Shown: piece by piece, positions 9,696-19,993 of the stretch
Numbering within the stretch: the stretch's first letter is position 1
Layout of the letters: each line of letters opens with the position of its first letter
Assembly (NCBI RefSeq): GCF_002584535.1
Contig: NZ_NUOT01000008.1
Span: forward strand, 124,001 to 188,000
DNA length: 64,000 bases
Direction: 5' to 3'
DNA from: Bacillus cereus
GTDB taxonomy: Bacteria > Bacillota > Bacilli > Bacillales > Bacillaceae_G
Notes under the pieces: generated by a model
Databases searched by the model: none
The model's input: only the letters and a program-made list of their open reading frames with translations
What the model was told of the DNA's origin: nothing
Translations under genes and position numbers: made by a program

Positions 9696-10058
9696 TTACA
9701 AGTTTATTACTTTAACTCCTTGTACGTAGATGTTTACAGAATCTACTGCTAGTCCTACCGTTTGATCTAATGTATATTTCACTTTCGTTTGGACGTTATG
9801 TGCTACCTCTGAAATTTTTGTACCATAGCTCACAATAATATACATATCAATATGTACTTCATCTTCGTCTTTACGAACAATAACGCCTCTAGTGAAGTTT
9901 TCTTTTCGTAAAATGTCTGTTAATCCATCTTTTAATTGATTCTTTGAAGCCATACCAACGATACCGTAGCAATCTACCGCGGCACCTCCAGCAATTGTTG
10001 CAATTACATCTGTACTAATATCAATTTGACCGTACTTCGTTTTAATTTCAATTGACAT
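9696..10058 (-). CDS. Asp23/Gls24 family envelope stress protein (YloU)
   Basis: A 120-aa Asp23-domain protein: an N-terminal beta segment (IKTKYGQIDIS), a glycine-rich VIATIAGGAAVDCYGIVGM and a conserved IVSYGTKISEVAHNVQ region. The family includes S. aureus Asp23, a membrane-associated envelope stress protein. The function of this paralogue next to fakA is not settled. It is first in the operon, and the ATG at 10058 has a GGGGG-type site. Both 23-bp repeats upstream present TTGACA to this gene. Confidence 0.85.
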   Translation of the reverse strand: MSIEIKTKYGQIDISTDVIATIAGGAAVDCYGIVGMASKNQLKDGLTDILRKENFTRGVIVRKDEDEVHIDMYIIVSYGTKISEVAHNVQTKVKYTLDQTVGLAVDSVNIYVQGVKVINL

Positions 10059-10191
10059 CTCGTTTCCCCCTTCATTAATGGTGAAAGTGAGCTAGACTAC
10101 TTTAATTACTATCATATAATCTTTTTAAAGAAAATTCCATCGTTCTTTCTTTTCGCTCTCATATTTATGACGAGCAAAATAGTCCATTGTT

Positions 10192-10223
10192 ATTATACAA
10201 CATGTACTACTATAATATGTCAA
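10192..10223 (-). promoter_or_regulatory. Candidate promoter of the asp23-fakA operon
   Basis: A consensus TTGACA (10218-10223) and a consensus TATAAT (10192-10197) on the minus strand, separated by 20 bp, which is longer than usual. The -35 box is part of the first 23-bp direct repeat. Either the spacing is genuinely non-optimal, implying an activator, or a poorer hexamer (TTGTAT at 17 bp) is used. Confidence 0.45.
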
Positions 10224-10287
10224 GTAATTTTTCTTGATTTTTACTTTTCTTTATTAACATTTGGTGTCAAGTAATTTTTCTTGATTT
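10218..10287. repeat. Two exact 23-bp direct repeats between asp23 and rpmB
   Basis: The 23-bp sequence at 10218-10240 is repeated exactly at 10265-10287, a 47-bp offset. Each copy contains TCAAG-N8-CTTGA (an interrupted palindrome) and a minus-strand TTGACA. The rest of the 355-bp gap is AT-rich. The copies could be duplicated promoter elements or paired binding sites. Confidence 0.85.
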
Positions 10288-10302
10288 CTTTTTTATACAC
10301 TG

Positions 10303-10331
10303 TTGCATTCTCTTTTTAGTTGTGTTAAATT
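10303..10331 (+). promoter_or_regulatory. Candidate promoter of rpmB
   Basis: TTGCAT (10303-10308), a 17-bp spacer and TAAATT (10326-10331), about 80 bp before rpmB. The -10 is weak but the spacing is right. It is immediately downstream of the second 23-bp repeat. Confidence 0.5.
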
Positions 10332-10413
10332 ATAGTAGTGTTTTTAGCATCGCATAAAAGACTAACATTGAAAAAATTACGTATGGTAAGGTAGTTAAGG
10401 GAGGGAAATATAG

Positions 10414-10602
10414 ATGGCTCGTGTTTGTGCTATTACTGGAAGAAAAGCTCGTTCTGGTAACTCTCGTTCTCACGCAATGAACGCTACAAAACGTAAATGG
10501 GGCGCTAACCTTCAAAAAGTTCGCGTACGCATCGACGGTAAAGTTCAACGTGTTTACGTTTCTGCTAGAGCATTAAAATCTGGCAAAATCGAACGTGTTT
10601 AA
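10414..10602 (+). CDS. rpmB: 50S ribosomal protein L28
   Basis: A 62-aa basic ribosomal protein opening [16 protein letters not shown] with the typical [19 protein letters not shown] middle. It has one Cys (C5), so it is the Cys-poor L28 type rather than the four-Cys zinc form. The AAGGGAGGG ribosome site is strong. It is transcribed opposite to nearly all its neighbours and is monocistronic, bounded by a terminator. The same solitary, inverted placement is found in B. subtilis. Confidence 0.97.
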
Positions 10603-10604
10603 TA

Positions 10605-10637
10605 ATAAAAAAAAGAGCCGATAGGCTCTTTTTTTAT
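10605..10637 (+). terminator. Terminator of rpmB
   Basis: AAAAAAAGAGCC-GATA-GGCTCTTTTTTT just after the rpmB stop, a textbook intrinsic terminator with a long U-run. The symmetric A/T flanks could also stop minus-strand transcripts. Confidence 0.92.
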
Positions 10638-10647
10638 TATCCTCATG

Positions 10648-10675
10648 AAAAAAGCACCATTAATGGTGCTTTTTT
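10648..10675 (-). terminator. Terminator of spoVM (bidirectional)
   Basis: Perfect AAAAAAGCACCA-TTAA-TGGTGCTTTTTT. It overlaps the spoVM stop codon by two bases and ends that transcript on the minus strand. Together with the rpmB terminator it insulates two convergent transcripts. Confidence 0.9.
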
Positions 10676-10754
10676 AGTCCTTTTTAAAGGTATTTAACAC
10701 CGCGCGAACAATTCCACCAAGAAATTTAGGTAACTTAATTGTATAAAATCTCAT
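10674..10754 (-). CDS. spoVM: Stage V sporulation protein M
   Basis: A 26-aa peptide translated from an ATG at 10754 with a GGAGGG site. It reads MRFYTIKLPKFLGG then IVRAVLNTFKKD. It is nearly identical to B. subtilis SpoVM, keeping the helix-breaking P9 and the amphipathic helix. SpoVM recognises the positively curved forespore membrane and anchors the SpoIVA coat basement layer; it also interacts with FtsH. It is made in the mother cell. It is easily missed because of its size. Its position between rpmB and thiN is the conserved one. Confidence 0.96.
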   Translation of the reverse strand: MRFYTIKLPKFLGGIVRAVLNTFKKD

Positions 10755-10820
10755 GGTTTCCCTCCTAACCCCCATTACTCCACTTGTTTACTATATGATG
10801 CAAGCAGCAAAAGTGTTTCT

Positions 10821-11462
10821 TTAATCAGTGCTTCTTATCACCATTAATATGCCAGAAGTAAATGAAAAAGTACCTTTTTCCACAATGAGTTCATTACTAA
10901 TACAAAGCGTGGATCCCCATTCTATCGTTTTATCAGTGAGAGGATATTTAAAACCGCGAAGTGTAATACCATTTACAATTTCCGTAACAGGTACAAAGGA
11001 TACGTATGGAAATTGTTCATTTTCTTCAATTGTATATGTGCCTACTTTTTTTACAGAGATTTCATTTTTATTGTCAACGATATACATTTCAGTATGCGCT
11101 TCTAATCCTTTTAAAAGCATTTGAATATTCGCTAATCCATGGTCAAGCCTTCCACCTGTAGCACCAAAAATACGAATCAATTTCGGCTTTTGCTCCAATG
11201 CCCAATGAATTGCAATTTCTAAATCCGTTTGATCTTTTTCCCGCGGAACAATATGTAACTCATCTGTCTGTTTTTGCATCCACGCTAATTCTTCACCTGT
11301 AACCGAGTCATAGTCACCAAATGCAACAGTAGGTGCGATTCCTCTTTGCAACAAATAATATACACCACGATCAACCGCAGCCCATACTACTTCCTCGTTT
11401 TCATAAAGAGAGAAATCGGCACAATACTCCTTAGGTCCTCCAGCTAAAATATGAATAATCAT
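10821..11462 (-). CDS. thiN: Thiamine pyrophosphokinase
   Basis: Converts thiamine to thiamine pyrophosphate using ATP. The 213-aa protein has GDYDSV (49-54), TDLE (79-82) and TGGRLDH (102-108), the conserved motifs of the family. I chose the ATG at 11462, which follows GAAGGG and matches the B. subtilis length. An upstream GTG at 11522 would add 20 residues encoded by a terminator-like hairpin and is rejected. It follows rpe, as in B. subtilis. Confidence 0.94.
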   Translation of the reverse strand: MIIHILAGGPKEYCADFSLYENEEVVWAAVDRGVYYLLQRGIAPTVAFGDYDSVTGEELAWMQKQTDELHIVPREKDQTDLEIAIHWALEQKPKLIRIFGATGGRLDHGLANIQMLLKGLEAHTEMYIVDNKNEISVKKVGTYTIEENEQFPYVSFVPVTEIVNGITLRGFKYPLTDKTIEWGSTLCISNELIVEKGTFSFTSGILMVIRSTD

Positions 11463-11482
11463 CTTTTCTTTCCCTTCTATAG

Positions 11483-11519
11483 AAAAAGGCAATCTGCCAT
11501 TCGGTAGATTACCTTTTTT
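11483..11519 (-). terminator. Hairpin between rpe and thiN
   Basis: On the minus strand AAAAAGGTAATCT pairs with AGATTGCCTTTTT (one G-U pair) around an ACCGAATGGC loop, with a U-run at the end. It lies about 20 nt before the thiN start, after rpe. It is either a terminator ending the rsgA-rpe unit or an attenuator limiting thiN. No thiamine riboswitch motif is visible beside it. Confidence 0.65.
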
Positions 11520-11568
11520 CACATTATCCCGTTCTTACAGGTCATGAAAGTTTTCTTACATCTATTCC

Positions 11569-12213
11569 TTATCCACGAATTATTCGAATTGCTTCACCGC
11601 GGTCTTTTTGATTGTAAACTGCCGATCCTGCTACAAGAACATTCGCTCCTGCTTCCACACAAAGTCTTGCAGTCTCAGTGTTTACACCACCATCAACTTC
11701 GATTTCTACTTGTAAATTACGCTCTTTGACCATCTCTGCAACTTGTTTAATTTTCGGTAATACAGAATGAATAAACTTCTGTCCACCAAACCCTGGATTT
11801 ACTGTCATAAGTAATACCATATCAACATCTTCTAATACGTGTTCAATCATTGAAACTGGTGTGTGAGGATTTAATACAACCCCAGCTTTAATACCATGCG
11901 ATTTAATTAATTGAATTGTACGATGTAAATGTGGGCAAGCCTCTACATGAACAGTAATAATATCCGCTCCAGCTTTTGCAAAAGTAGGAATATAGTTATC
12001 CGGATTTTCAATCATTAAATGTACATCTAATGGTAAAGATGTAATTGGACGAATCGCTTCTACAATTAATGGACCAATTGTAATGTTTGGAACAAAATGG
12101 CCGTCCATTACATCAACATGGATATAATCCGCTCCGCCCTTTTCTACATCTTTAATTTCTTCCCCTAGTTTGGAAAAATCTGCTGATAAAATCGATGGTG
12201 CAATTTTAATCAT
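11569..12213 (-). CDS. rpe: Ribulose-phosphate 3-epimerase
   Basis: Pentose-phosphate pathway enzyme interconverting ribulose-5-P and xylulose-5-P, 214 aa, TIM barrel. Metal and catalytic residues are visible: H32, D34 in HVDVMDG, H65 in DVHLMI, and D174 in [16 protein letters not shown] is the phosphate-proximal loop. It starts 2 bp after rsgA ends, so it is cotranscribed with it. Confidence 0.97.
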   Translation of the reverse strand: MIKIAPSILSADFSKLGEEIKDVEKGGADYIHVDVMDGHFVPNITIGPLIVEAIRPITSLPLDVHLMIENPDNYIPTFAKAGADIITVHVEACPHLHRTIQLIKSHGIKAGVVLNPHTPVSMIEHVLEDVDMVLLMTVNPGFGGQKFIHSVLPKIKQVAEMVKERNLQVEIEVDGGVNTETARLCVEAGANVLVAGSAVYNQKDRGEAIRIIRG

Positions 12214-12215
12214 AA

Positions 12216-13097
12216 TTAATACCTCGGCTTTCTCTCTCTAATTTCTTCTACAAATTGTTTGTAATGTTCATAACGATATTGCGTAATCTTTCCTTCTTCA
12301 ACTGCAGCTTTTACCGCACATTTCGGCTCTGAAAGATGTGTACACCCTCTAAACTTACAGTATTGGCTTTCTTCTTTCAACTCTGGAAAACAATGCGTAA
12401 GATCTTCTACTTCTATGTCAATAAAATCAAGAGAGCTAAAACCAGGTGTATCTGCAACAAGACCGCTTCCTACTGCAATTAATTCCACATGTCTTGTCGT
12501 GTGCTTTCCACGTCCTAAATGAGAGGAAATATCATTCGTTTTTAACGCTAAATCTGGGCGTAATACATTTAACATGGAAGATTTACCCACACCAGACTGT
12601 CCTGCAACAACTGAGACACAACCTTCTAAAAATGGTTTGAGAATATCAATACTTTCCGATGTATTTATAGAAGTAAACAACACATCATATCCCATTTCAC
12701 GATAATCATTCGCATAAGATTCAACAGTTTCTCGCATTTTTTCATCTACTAAATCCATTTTGCTAATACAAATAATCGGTTTAATGTTATGATGTTCAAT
12801 TAATACGAGAAATCGATCTAATAACCCCGGATTAAAATCTGGTTCAACCGCTGAAAAAACAAGGATTGCTTGATCTACATTAGCAATTGGCGGTCTAACA
12901 AGTTCATTCTTCCGCTCAAAAACCTCTAAAACATAGCCTTCATTCGGATTATCCGCTTGAAAAACTACTTGATCTCCTACAAGCGGTGTAATTTTATTTT
13001 TTCTGAACACACCACGACCGCGACATTGTGTAATGCCATCTTCATGCTGCACATAATAAAAGCCACTCAAAGCTTTTACAATTTTTCCTTCTGCCAT
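12216..13097 (-). CDS. rsgA: Small ribosomal subunit biogenesis GTPase RsgA
   Basis: Late-stage 30S maturation GTPase with a circularly permuted G domain, 293 aa. An OB fold (1-70) is followed by G4 SKMD (112-115), G1 GQSGVGKSS (166-174) and G3 DTPGF (216-220), the permuted order that defines the family. The C-terminal zinc site is C247, C252, H254 and C260. In B. subtilis it is a PrkC target. It lies downstream of the prkC/prpC genes, separated by a 284-bp gap that should contain its promoter. Confidence 0.97.
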   Translation of the reverse strand: MAEGKIVKALSGFYYVQHEDGITQCRGRGVFRKNKITPLVGDQVVFQADNPNEGYVLEVFERKNELVRPPIANVDQAILVFSAVEPDFNPGLLDRFLVLIEHHNIKPIICISKMDLVDEKMRETVESYANDYREMGYDVLFTSINTSESIDILKPFLEGCVSVVAGQSGVGKSSMLNVLRPDLALKTNDISSHLGRGKHTTRHVELIAVGSGLVADTPGFSSLDFIDIEVEDLTHCFPELKEESQYCKFRGCTHLSEPKCAVKAAVEEGKITQYRYEHYKQFVEEIRERKPRY

Positions 13098-13329
13098 ATA
13101 ATTCTCCTTTATTCTATATAAAGTAAAATTTTTATCAGCCCTTCATCAAACAGACTTTTACATGCTTTGAGACGAGGTACTGCCAGCGAGTACTGGGATA
13201 AAACTAACTACCAGTTCAGATTCCCCTTTATTTTCACTTCACTTTTATGGCCGTTCTTCTATTTCAAAACGTAAATTTTCGCCATTTTTCCCATCCGCTA
13301 CGTTAACAGCATAACAGGCAAGAACAACA

Positions 13330-13360
13330 AATTCCACTTTCCATACAAAGAAGGTGGAAT
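13330..13360. repeat. Imperfect inverted repeat after prkC
   Basis: ATTCCACTTTC and GAAGGTGGAAT form an 11-bp stem with one G-U pair on the plus strand (a C-A mismatch on the minus strand). It is in the prkC-rsgA gap, 20 bp after the prkC stop, without a proper U-tract. It may be a weak terminator of the prkC transcript. Confidence 0.35.
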
Positions 13361-13381
13361 CCATAATATGGAGACACACCT

Positions 13382-15367
13382 TTACTCAGCTGGATATGGT
13401 ACATCTTTATCAATAATTGTCGTTCCATCTCGAACAATTTTATAATGACCTTTTGTTCCTTCTTGGATAACAAATGCTAAAGAAATAGTAGTTGACTCTG
13501 TTATCGTCCGTGTTTCAATCGGTTTATCCATTTTCTGCTGCATATCTTCTTTATATATCTCAATTGTTTGCGGTTTTTTCTCACCTACTACAGGAGACTC
13601 GTAAGGAATCGGGATGTTATCCACTTTTACTGTTTTCGTTACTTTTGGTTTCGGACCATCAGAGACAGTAATCGTTACTTTATCCCCTTCTTTTAGCGGT
13701 ATTCCTGGTTTTGGTGATTGTGAAATTACCAGTCCTTTATCAACTGTATCTGAATATTCTCTTTTCACATCTGGAACCAGTTTCTTTTCACTTAAATAGC
13801 TATTCACGCTATTTTCAGTCCACCCAGAAAAATCAACAGGTCGAATTTGGTACGGACCTTTACTTATCCACACTTTTACATCTTGCTCAGCTTCAACAAC
13901 CATTTGATCTGCCGTTGGAATTTGCTCAACAACTTCACCTTTTGGTTTTTCACTTTCAATATAGTATGGGACAATAATTTTATACTTCCCTTCTAATTCT
14001 TTTTTCAAGGTTTCAAAATCTTGCCCAATTAAATTACTCATCTTATTCTTTTGTTTTCCGCCAGATTGATAAATAGTGATTTTTGTATTTTCCTTTACAA
14101 CTCTTCCCGCTGCTGGATTTGTTTTAATCACCTTTCCTGCTTCTACTTTATCTGTATAAACAATGTTAGGCTCAGCAACCTCAAAACCTTTCTCAACAAG
14201 TGCATTCACAGCTGCTTCATATTTCATACTAGACACATCTGGAATTTTCACTTCTTTCGGTATAAAGAACCCTGGAATCACAGTAAGGGCTAACGTTATA
14301 CCGATTGCTAAAAGTAAAAATGTTGTAATTAAAATTTTCAACAATTTGTTACTTCGCTTTTTTTTCTCGTTTGGTTTCACTTCTTCATTTTTTATCTGTT
14401 CGTCTACCTTACTTCCATTCAATACAATTGTTTCATCACTTACATTTTCAAATAATTGTTCTTGTTGAATAATTGGAATTGCTTTCGTCGCTTCCATATC
14501 TTCAGGTATATAGAATGGTTGCTCATTAATCCGTTCTGGATATAAAGCTGTTTCAATGTCTCTTTTCATCGCATTAGCAGACTGATAGCGATGAAATGGA
14601 TCTTTTGCGGTTGCTTTTAAAATAATATTTTCTACACTTTGTGGAATATCCGGATTCCATCGCTTTGGAGACGGCGTCTCATTTTGTAAGTGTTTTAAAG
14701 CTACCGCAACTGCCGATTCCCCTGAGAAAGGTTGACGACCTGTTAACAATTCAAACATAACAATCCCAAGTGAGTAAATATCCGATTGTTTATTTGCTAT
14801 GCCTCCGCGCGCTTGTTCTGGCGACAAATAATGAACAGAACCGAGTACAGAGTTCGTATGCGTTATCGTCGTTGCACTTGTAGCTGTCGCAATACCAAAA
14901 TCGGTCACTTTCACAATTCCATCATTCCGAATTAAGATGTTATGTGGTTTTATATCTCGATGGACAATTTCAAAATGATGAGCGTGTGCCATTGCAGATG
15001 TTAGCTGCTCCATAATATCAAGGGCTTCCCCTATAGGTAACATCCCACGCTGATTTATGTATTGCTTTAATGTTTGTCCAGGTACATATTCCATAACAAG
15101 ATAATAAATTCCATCTTCTTCCCCAACATCATACATATTCACAATATTTGGATGCGACAACGTTGTAACAGATTGCGCTTCTCGATGAAAACGTTTAATA
15201 AACTCATCATTATTCGCATAATCGAGTCGTAGTATTTTTACCGCTACATCCCGGCCTAGTATATCATCATGAGCTAAATATACATTGGCCATTCCTCCGC
15301 CACCAATCATTTTTAGCAGCTTATAACGGTCGTTTAGGCGTTTTCCAATCATCACGTTGTTATTCAC
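13382..15367 (-). CDS. prkC: Serine/threonine protein kinase PrkC with PASTA domains
   Basis: A 661-aa membrane kinase that senses muropeptides and controls germination, wall metabolism and translation factors. The kinase domain (10-275) has GGGGMANVY (22-30), K44, HRDIKPHN (catalytic D138) and DFG (157-159). After a charged linker, one transmembrane helix spans about 343-368. Three PASTA repeats follow outside the cell (about 370-436, 440-505, 507-571), then a C-terminal domain of 90 residues. The start is GTG and overlaps the prpC stop by 4 nt (GTGA), so the kinase and its phosphatase are coupled. Confidence 0.97.
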   Translation of the reverse strand: MNNNVMIGKRLNDRYKLLKMIGGGGMANVYLAHDDILGRDVAVKILRLDYANNDEFIKRFHREAQSVTTLSHPNIVNMYDVGEEDGIYYLVMEYVPGQTLKQYINQRGMLPIGEALDIMEQLTSAMAHAHHFEIVHRDIKPHNILIRNDGIVKVTDFGIATATSATTITHTNSVLGSVHYLSPEQARGGIANKQSDIYSLGIVMFELLTGRQPFSGESAVAVALKHLQNETPSPKRWNPDIPQSVENIILKATAKDPFHRYQSANAMKRDIETALYPERINEQPFYIPEDMEATKAIPIIQQEQLFENVSDETIVLNGSKVDEQIKNEEVKPNEKKKRSNKLLKILITTFLLLAIGITLALTVIPGFFIPKEVKIPDVSSMKYEAAVNALVEKGFEVAEPNIVYTDKVEAGKVIKTNPAAGRVVKENTKITIYQSGGKQKNKMSNLIGQDFETLKKELEGKYKIIVPYYIESEKPKGEVVEQIPTADQMVVEAEQDVKVWISKGPYQIRPVDFSGWTENSVNSYLSEKKLVPDVKREYSDTVDKGLVISQSPKPGIPLKEGDKVTITVSDGPKPKVTKTVKVDNIPIPYESPVVGEKKPQTIEIYKEDMQQKMDKPIETRTITESTTISLAFVIQEGTKGHYKIVRDGTTIIDKDVPYPAE

Positions 15368-16116
15368 CTACTTTCGTTTGCCGAATCCACATAATCAACA
15401 ATGACAAGAGTAATATTATCTTCTCCACCACGATCATTCGCAAGTTGAATAAGACGTTCTCCCTTTGTCTCGAGCTGTTCGTTTAATAGCAAAATTTTTC
15501 GCATATCATCCATAGCAACTTTATTTGATAATCCGTCAGAGCAAAGAAGCAATTGATCATTTTCTTCTAACACTAATGTTTTAACATCTAATCCAACTTT
15601 TTCTTCTGTTCCAAGCGCTCGTAAAAGCACGTTCTTTTTTGGATGATACTCTGCATCTTCTTTTGAAATTTCACCATACCTGACAAGTTCATTTACAAGT
15701 GAATGATCCTCAGTTATAAGTGAAATCTCACCATCTGATAACATGTAACAACGACTATCTCCTATATGTCCAATTGTTACAAACCCTGCCGTACAAATTG
15801 CAACAATAACAGTGGTTCCCATACCATTGCACTCTACATGTTGCTTCGAGTATTCGTATACCCTCTCGTTAATCATTTCAACGTTTATATGTAACCATTC
15901 TTCCGCCTTTTTTGGTGTATCCATACTATACGTTTGCTTCCAATAATCATGGAATAATTGAATGGCCATCGAGCTAGCAACATCGCCAGCTCGATGACCT
16001 CCCATTCCATCAGCTACTACAGCTAAAATATCTCCATCTAAATTATGAAAAACTCCTGCACTATCTTCATTATGTTGACGAACTTTACCTTTATCCGATA
16101 GAAACACGGCTTTCAT
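15364..16116 (-). CDS. prpC: PP2C-type protein phosphatase PrpC
   Basis: Dephosphorylates PrkC and its targets. The 250-aa protein has the PP2C metal residues: D18 in RQHNED, DGMGGH (36-41), the DGLSNKV block and GGEDNITL near the C-terminus. The ATG at 16116 with GAGGTG upstream is chosen. A longer reading would start inside rlmN. It lies 4 bp after rlmN ends and overlaps prkC. Confidence 0.95.
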   Translation of the reverse strand: MKAVFLSDKGKVRQHNEDSAGVFHNLDGDILAVVADGMGGHRAGDVASSMAIQLFHDYWKQTYSMDTPKKAEEWLHINVEMINERVYEYSKQHVECNGMGTTVIVAICTAGFVTIGHIGDSRCYMLSDGEISLITEDHSLVNELVRYGEISKEDAEYHPKKNVLLRALGTEEKVGLDVKTLVLEENDQLLLCSDGLSNKVAMDDMRKILLLNEQLETKGERLIQLANDRGGEDNITLVIVDYVDSANESR

Positions 16117-16120
16117 CTTG

Positions 16121-17209
16121 TCACCTCGTCTCTTCTTTGCGCTCCTTTGCACGCAACTGACCGCAGGCAGCATCAATATCATGACCTTGTTCACGGCGAA
16201 TCGTTACATTCACTCCACGGTCTTTTAGCGTTTTTTCAAATAAGAAAATTTGCTCACGTGGCGTTCTTACATAATCGCGCTCTGGTACGTAGTTTACCGG
16301 AATTAAGTTCACATGACACTTTACACCTTTTAACAATTGAGCAAGTTCTTCAGCGTGCTCAACTTGGTCATTTTCTCCTCCAAATAAACCATATTCAAAT
16401 GTAATACGACGCCCCGTTCTATTTACATAGTATTTAATAGCTTCCATTAAATCTGGCAGCTTATATGCACGGTTAATTGGCATTAATTTTGAACGTAATT
16501 CTGTATTTGGAGCATGCAATGAAATCGCAAAGTTAATTTGCATATCTTCTTCAGCGAACTTATAAATTTTCGGGATAATTCCACTTGTTGAAACCGTCAT
16601 ATGACGCGCACCAATGTGGATTCCTTTTTCATGATTTACAATGCGTAGGAACGCCATTAAATTATCGTAATTATCAAACGGTTCTCCGATACCCATTACA
16701 ACAAGAGAGCTCACGCGTTCTTCTGTCTCATCAAGCGCACGTTGAACCTCAACTACTTGTGCTACAATTTCCCCAGCCTCTAGATTTCGTTTTAAACCAC
16801 CTAGTGTAGATGCACAAAATGTACAGCCAATACGACATCCAACTTGCGTTGTTACACAAATGGAATTTCCATATTCATGTCGCATTAATACTGTCTCAAT
16901 AGAATACCCATCATATAATTGGAATAAAAATTTAATGGTTCCATCAGAAGATGTTTGTTTTACTAGCGTATTTAAAGTAGTAATATCAAAGGAATTCGAC
17001 AATTTATCACGCAATCCTTTGGAAAGGTTTGTCATATCCTCATAATTTTTTACACGTTTTTTATATAACCAATCAAAAATTTGACCTGCACGGAATTTCG
17101 GTTCACCTTTTTCCTTTAACCAATCTTGCATTTCATGAAGTTGTAAAGAGTAAATAGATGGTTTTTTTGTTTCTAAATTTTTCTTTTGTTTTTTTACAGT
17201 CGTTTCCAT
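16121..17209 (-). CDS. rlmN: 23S rRNA / tRNA adenine-C2 methyltransferase RlmN
   Basis: Radical-SAM methyltransferase acting on A2503 of 23S rRNA and A37 of some tRNAs, 362 aa. The cluster ligands C125, C129 and C132 are in CRIGCTFC. The C-terminal methyl-accepting cysteine is C349 in HDIDAACGQ, so it is a true RlmN. GMGEPF is present. It starts 4 bp after rsmB, inside the rsmB-rlmN-prpC-prkC transcription unit. Confidence 0.96.
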   Translation of the reverse strand: METTVKKQKKNLETKKPSIYSLQLHEMQDWLKEKGEPKFRAGQIFDWLYKKRVKNYEDMTNLSKGLRDKLSNSFDITTLNTLVKQTSSDGTIKFLFQLYDGYSIETVLMRHEYGNSICVTTQVGCRIGCTFCASTLGGLKRNLEAGEIVAQVVEVQRALDETEERVSSLVVMGIGEPFDNYDNLMAFLRIVNHEKGIHIGARHMTVSTSGIIPKIYKFAEEDMQINFAISLHAPNTELRSKLMPINRAYKLPDLMEAIKYYVNRTGRRITFEYGLFGGENDQVEHAEELAQLLKGVKCHVNLIPVNYVPERDYVRTPREQIFLFEKTLKDRGVNVTIRREQGHDIDAACGQLRAKERKEETR

Positions 17210-17213
17210 GATG

Positions 17214-18548
17214 CTACACCTTCTTTCTTAAACAAGCAATATAAAAGCCATCTGTTGCAAAATAATGCGGTAAAATTTGTACTTGTCCCTCATTTATATA
17301 GGGACGTAATTTTTCTGGCATGCGTTCTTTCATAGTAGTATCCCATGTAAATTCAGGATGCTCTTGTAAAAATCGCTCTATCACTTGCTCATTTTCTATT
17401 TTTTCAATTGTGCACGTACTATAAACAAGGCGACCACCTGCTTTTAACAGAGGAGCTACCTTTTCTAGTATCGATAGCTGAATTGTCGACAGTCTTTCAC
17501 TATCGCCTTTCTCTTTCCCTAATTTAATATCAGGTTTACGTCTAATTACACCAAACCCAGAACACGGTGCATCCACTAATATTTTATCAAAGCTTTCGCT
17601 TGCAAAATGCTCTTGAACTTTTCTGGCATCAAGTGCCTTTGTTTCAACATTTTCTAAATCAAGGCGCTTCGCTTGTTGCTGAATTAAACGAACTTTATGC
17701 GGATGTAAATCAAGCGACATCACCTGTCCAGTTCCCTTTAAGCGTTCTGCAATATGTGTTGTTTTCCCACCAGGTGCTGCGCAGCTATCTAGAACCATAT
17801 CTCCTTCTTCTGGTTCTAGAGCACGTGCAACAAGCATTGAGCTTTCATCTTGAATAGAGAGGAAACCTTTTTGAAACGCTTCTGTATGCGCTACATTTCC
17901 TTTTTCAAGTTGGATAGCATCTTCGGATAAATCACCACGTTTTGCCTCTACGCCTTCATCTTCTAATAAGCTAATCGCTTCTTCTACTGTTCCCTTATCG
18001 ACATTTACACGCGCTGCTGAAACAGGTGGAATCAAGTTCATTTCACACATTTTTTCCGCTGTTTCTAAATCATATGCTGCAGTCCACTCTTTTACAAGCC
18101 ATTCTGGATGACTCGTTGCAACAGCAAGTCGCGATATCGGATTTTGTATTTCTTCTAAAGACGGCACACCTTCACGTTGAATTGAGCGCAGTACTCCATT
18201 TACCATTCCTGCAATCCCTTTATGACCACGGCGTTTTGCAATTTCAACCGCTTCATGAATTACCGCTCTTTCTGGAACACGATCTAAATATACCATTTGA
18301 TATAGGGACAGACGTAGTAAAACTTTTACCCATGCCTCTACCTTTTTTCTTAAAAATGGTTGTAAATAATAATCAAGCGTATCACGACGTTGAATCGTTC
18401 CATAAACGATTTCTGTTAATAAACCAACATCTTTTCTATCAATTTGACTCTTCTCAATCAAGTTATTTAAAAGTAAGTTACTATAAGCACCACTTTTTTC
18501 AACTTGCATTAAACCATCAAGAGCTAACTCACGAACATTCTGTCTCAT
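17214..18548 (-). CDS. rsmB: 16S rRNA cytosine-967 C5-methyltransferase RsmB
   Basis: A 444-aa fusion of an N-terminal NusB-like RNA-binding domain (1-140) and a NOL1/NOP2/Sun methyltransferase domain. SAM-binding CAAPGGKT is at 256-263. The two catalytic cysteines are C329 in DAPCSG and C379 in STCT. Its start overlaps the fmt stop by 4 nt, a tight operon with fmt and rlmN. Confidence 0.96.
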   Translation of the reverse strand: MRQNVRELALDGLMQVEKSGAYSNLLLNNLIEKSQIDRKDVGLLTEIVYGTIQRRDTLDYYLQPFLRKKVEAWVKVLLRLSLYQMVYLDRVPERAVIHEAVEIAKRRGHKGIAGMVNGVLRSIQREGVPSLEEIQNPISRLAVATSHPEWLVKEWTAAYDLETAEKMCEMNLIPPVSAARVNVDKGTVEEAISLLEDEGVEAKRGDLSEDAIQLEKGNVAHTEAFQKGFLSIQDESSMLVARALEPEEGDMVLDSCAAPGGKTTHIAERLKGTGQVMSLDLHPHKVRLIQQQAKRLDLENVETKALDARKVQEHFASESFDKILVDAPCSGFGVIRRKPDIKLGKEKGDSERLSTIQLSILEKVAPLLKAGGRLVYSTCTIEKIENEQVIERFLQEHPEFTWDTTMKERMPEKLRPYINEGQVQILPHYFATDGFYIACLRKKV

Positions 18549-19489
18549 GCGTCTTCTCCTAACTTCGTCCCAATTTCAGGTTTTGTTCCACGTAAAAATT
18601 GTGAACAGCTCATACGTTTTTTACCAGATGGCTGCAGTTCAGTAATTTTAACACCCGTTTCATTCCCTGTTGCCACAACGAAACCATCTTCTTCAATCGC
18701 TACAATAGAACCCGCTTCAGCCTGCATAGTTACAGGAACTTTTTCGCCCCACCATACTTTTACAACTTGTCCTGCTAAAGTCGTATAAGCAACTGGCCAC
18801 GGATTTAAACCACGAATATGGTTATATACTTCCTCTCCTGTTTTCGTCCAATCAATCTTTTCTTGTTCACGTTTAATATTGTAAGCAAATGTTACTTGAT
18901 CCTCATTTTGTTTAATTGGTTCTAATTTCCCTTGTATTAAAAGTGGAACTGTTTTTGATAATAAATGCGCTCCAGCCTCACTCAATTTATCAAATAATGA
19001 ACCAGTTGTTTCACGCTCTTCAATTTCCACTTCTACTTGCGTTAAAATATCACCAGCATCTAATTTTTCCACCATATACATAATTGTAATACCTGTTTTT
19101 TCTTTTCCTTGCATGATGGAATAATGGATTGGTGCACCACCGCGAAGCTCTGGCAGTAATGAAGCATGGACATTAATACATCCGTACTTCGGTGCTTCTA
19201 AAATTTCATTTGGCACAATTTGTCCAAACGCAGCTGTTACAATTAAATCGGGCTCTAATGCCAATACTTTTTCATATTCGTCTTTTTCACGAATTTTTAA
19301 CGGTTGTAATACTGGGATACCATGTTTTTCCGCTTCCACCTTAACAGGTGTTGGTGTCATAACTTTTTTTCTGCCTACTGGACGATCTGGCTGCGTTACA
19401 ACACCAATCACATCATATCCATCTTCAATAAGACGACGAAGCACCGGTACAGAAAAGTCCGGTGTTCCCATGAATACTACTTTTATCAT
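18545..19489 (-). CDS. fmt: Methionyl-tRNA formyltransferase
   Basis: Formylates initiator Met-tRNA using 10-formyl-THF, 314 aa. Catalytic residues N106, H108 and D144 are all present, in the context [16 protein letters not shown]. It has an N-terminal Rossmann domain and a C-terminal OB-like domain from about 205. It lies 16 bp after def, so the enzymes that add and remove the formyl group are made together. Confidence 0.97.
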   Translation of the reverse strand: MIKVVFMGTPDFSVPVLRRLIEDGYDVIGVVTQPDRPVGRKKVMTPTPVKVEAEKHGIPVLQPLKIREKDEYEKVLALEPDLIVTAAFGQIVPNEILEAPKYGCINVHASLLPELRGGAPIHYSIMQGKEKTGITIMYMVEKLDAGDILTQVEVEIEERETTGSLFDKLSEAGAHLLSKTVPLLIQGKLEPIKQNEDQVTFAYNIKREQEKIDWTKTGEEVYNHIRGLNPWPVAYTTLAGQVVKVWWGEKVPVTMQAEAGSIVAIEEDGFVVATGNETGVKITELQPSGKKRMSCSQFLRGTKPEIGTKLGEDA

Positions 19490-19505
19490 TCAAAAACCGC
19501 TCCTT

Positions 19506-19982
19506 TTACATCTCTTCTAATTCATTTTCCTCGTAATATCTCGTCACTTTTGATGTAAACAACACACCGTGTAAATGATCGATTTCATGTTGGATTGCGC
19601 GTGCTAAAAAATCATTTGCTTCTAACAAAAAGATTTTACCACGACGATTTTGCGCACGTACTTTAATATACTCTGCACGCTCCACTTCACCATAAAGTCC
19701 CGGAAAGCTTAAGCAGCCTTCGGGACCTACTTGTTCACCACGTTTTTCTAAAATAACTGGATTAATCAGTTCGATTTTTCCAGTGTCATCACCAATATCA
19801 ACAACTGCCACTTGCAAACTTACACCGACTTGCGGCGCTGCTAGACCGACTCCATCTGCAACTAACATTGTTTCGTGCATATCTTTTAACAAATTCACTA
19901 ACTTTTTATCAAAGTTGATTACCCGTTCACATGGGGTTTCTAACACTTCATCTGGGTGCTTTACAATTTCTAAAACTGCCAT
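19506..19982 (-). CDS. def: Peptide deformylase
   Basis: Metalloenzyme removing N-formyl groups from new proteins, 158 aa. The three deformylase motifs are intact: GVGLAAPQ (44-51), EGCLSFPG with metal ligand C90, and HEIDHLHG with H132, E133 and H136. The short length suggests a type 1 enzyme rather than the longer type 2 of Gram-positives. It is between priA and fmt with gaps of 11-16 bp. Confidence 0.96.
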   Translation of the reverse strand: MAVLEIVKHPDEVLETPCERVINFDKKLVNLLKDMHETMLVADGVGLAAPQVGVSLQVAVVDIGDDTGKIELINPVILEKRGEQVGPEGCLSFPGLYGEVERAEYIKVRAQNRRGKIFLLEANDFLARAIQHEIDHLHGVLFTSKVTRYYEENELEEM

Positions 19983-19993
19983 ATTTTCCTCCG

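Noticed and set aside
10059-10413. Possible ribosomal-protein leader autoregulation of rpmB
   Set aside because: No convincing L28-type structure or mimic of an rRNA site could be drawn; the direct repeats are better explained as promoter elements.
13098-13381. Small RNA or riboswitch in the prkC-rsgA gap
   Set aside because: Only a weak inverted repeat near prkC and short direct GTACT repeats are visible; no known riboswitch core and no clear promoter-terminator pair.
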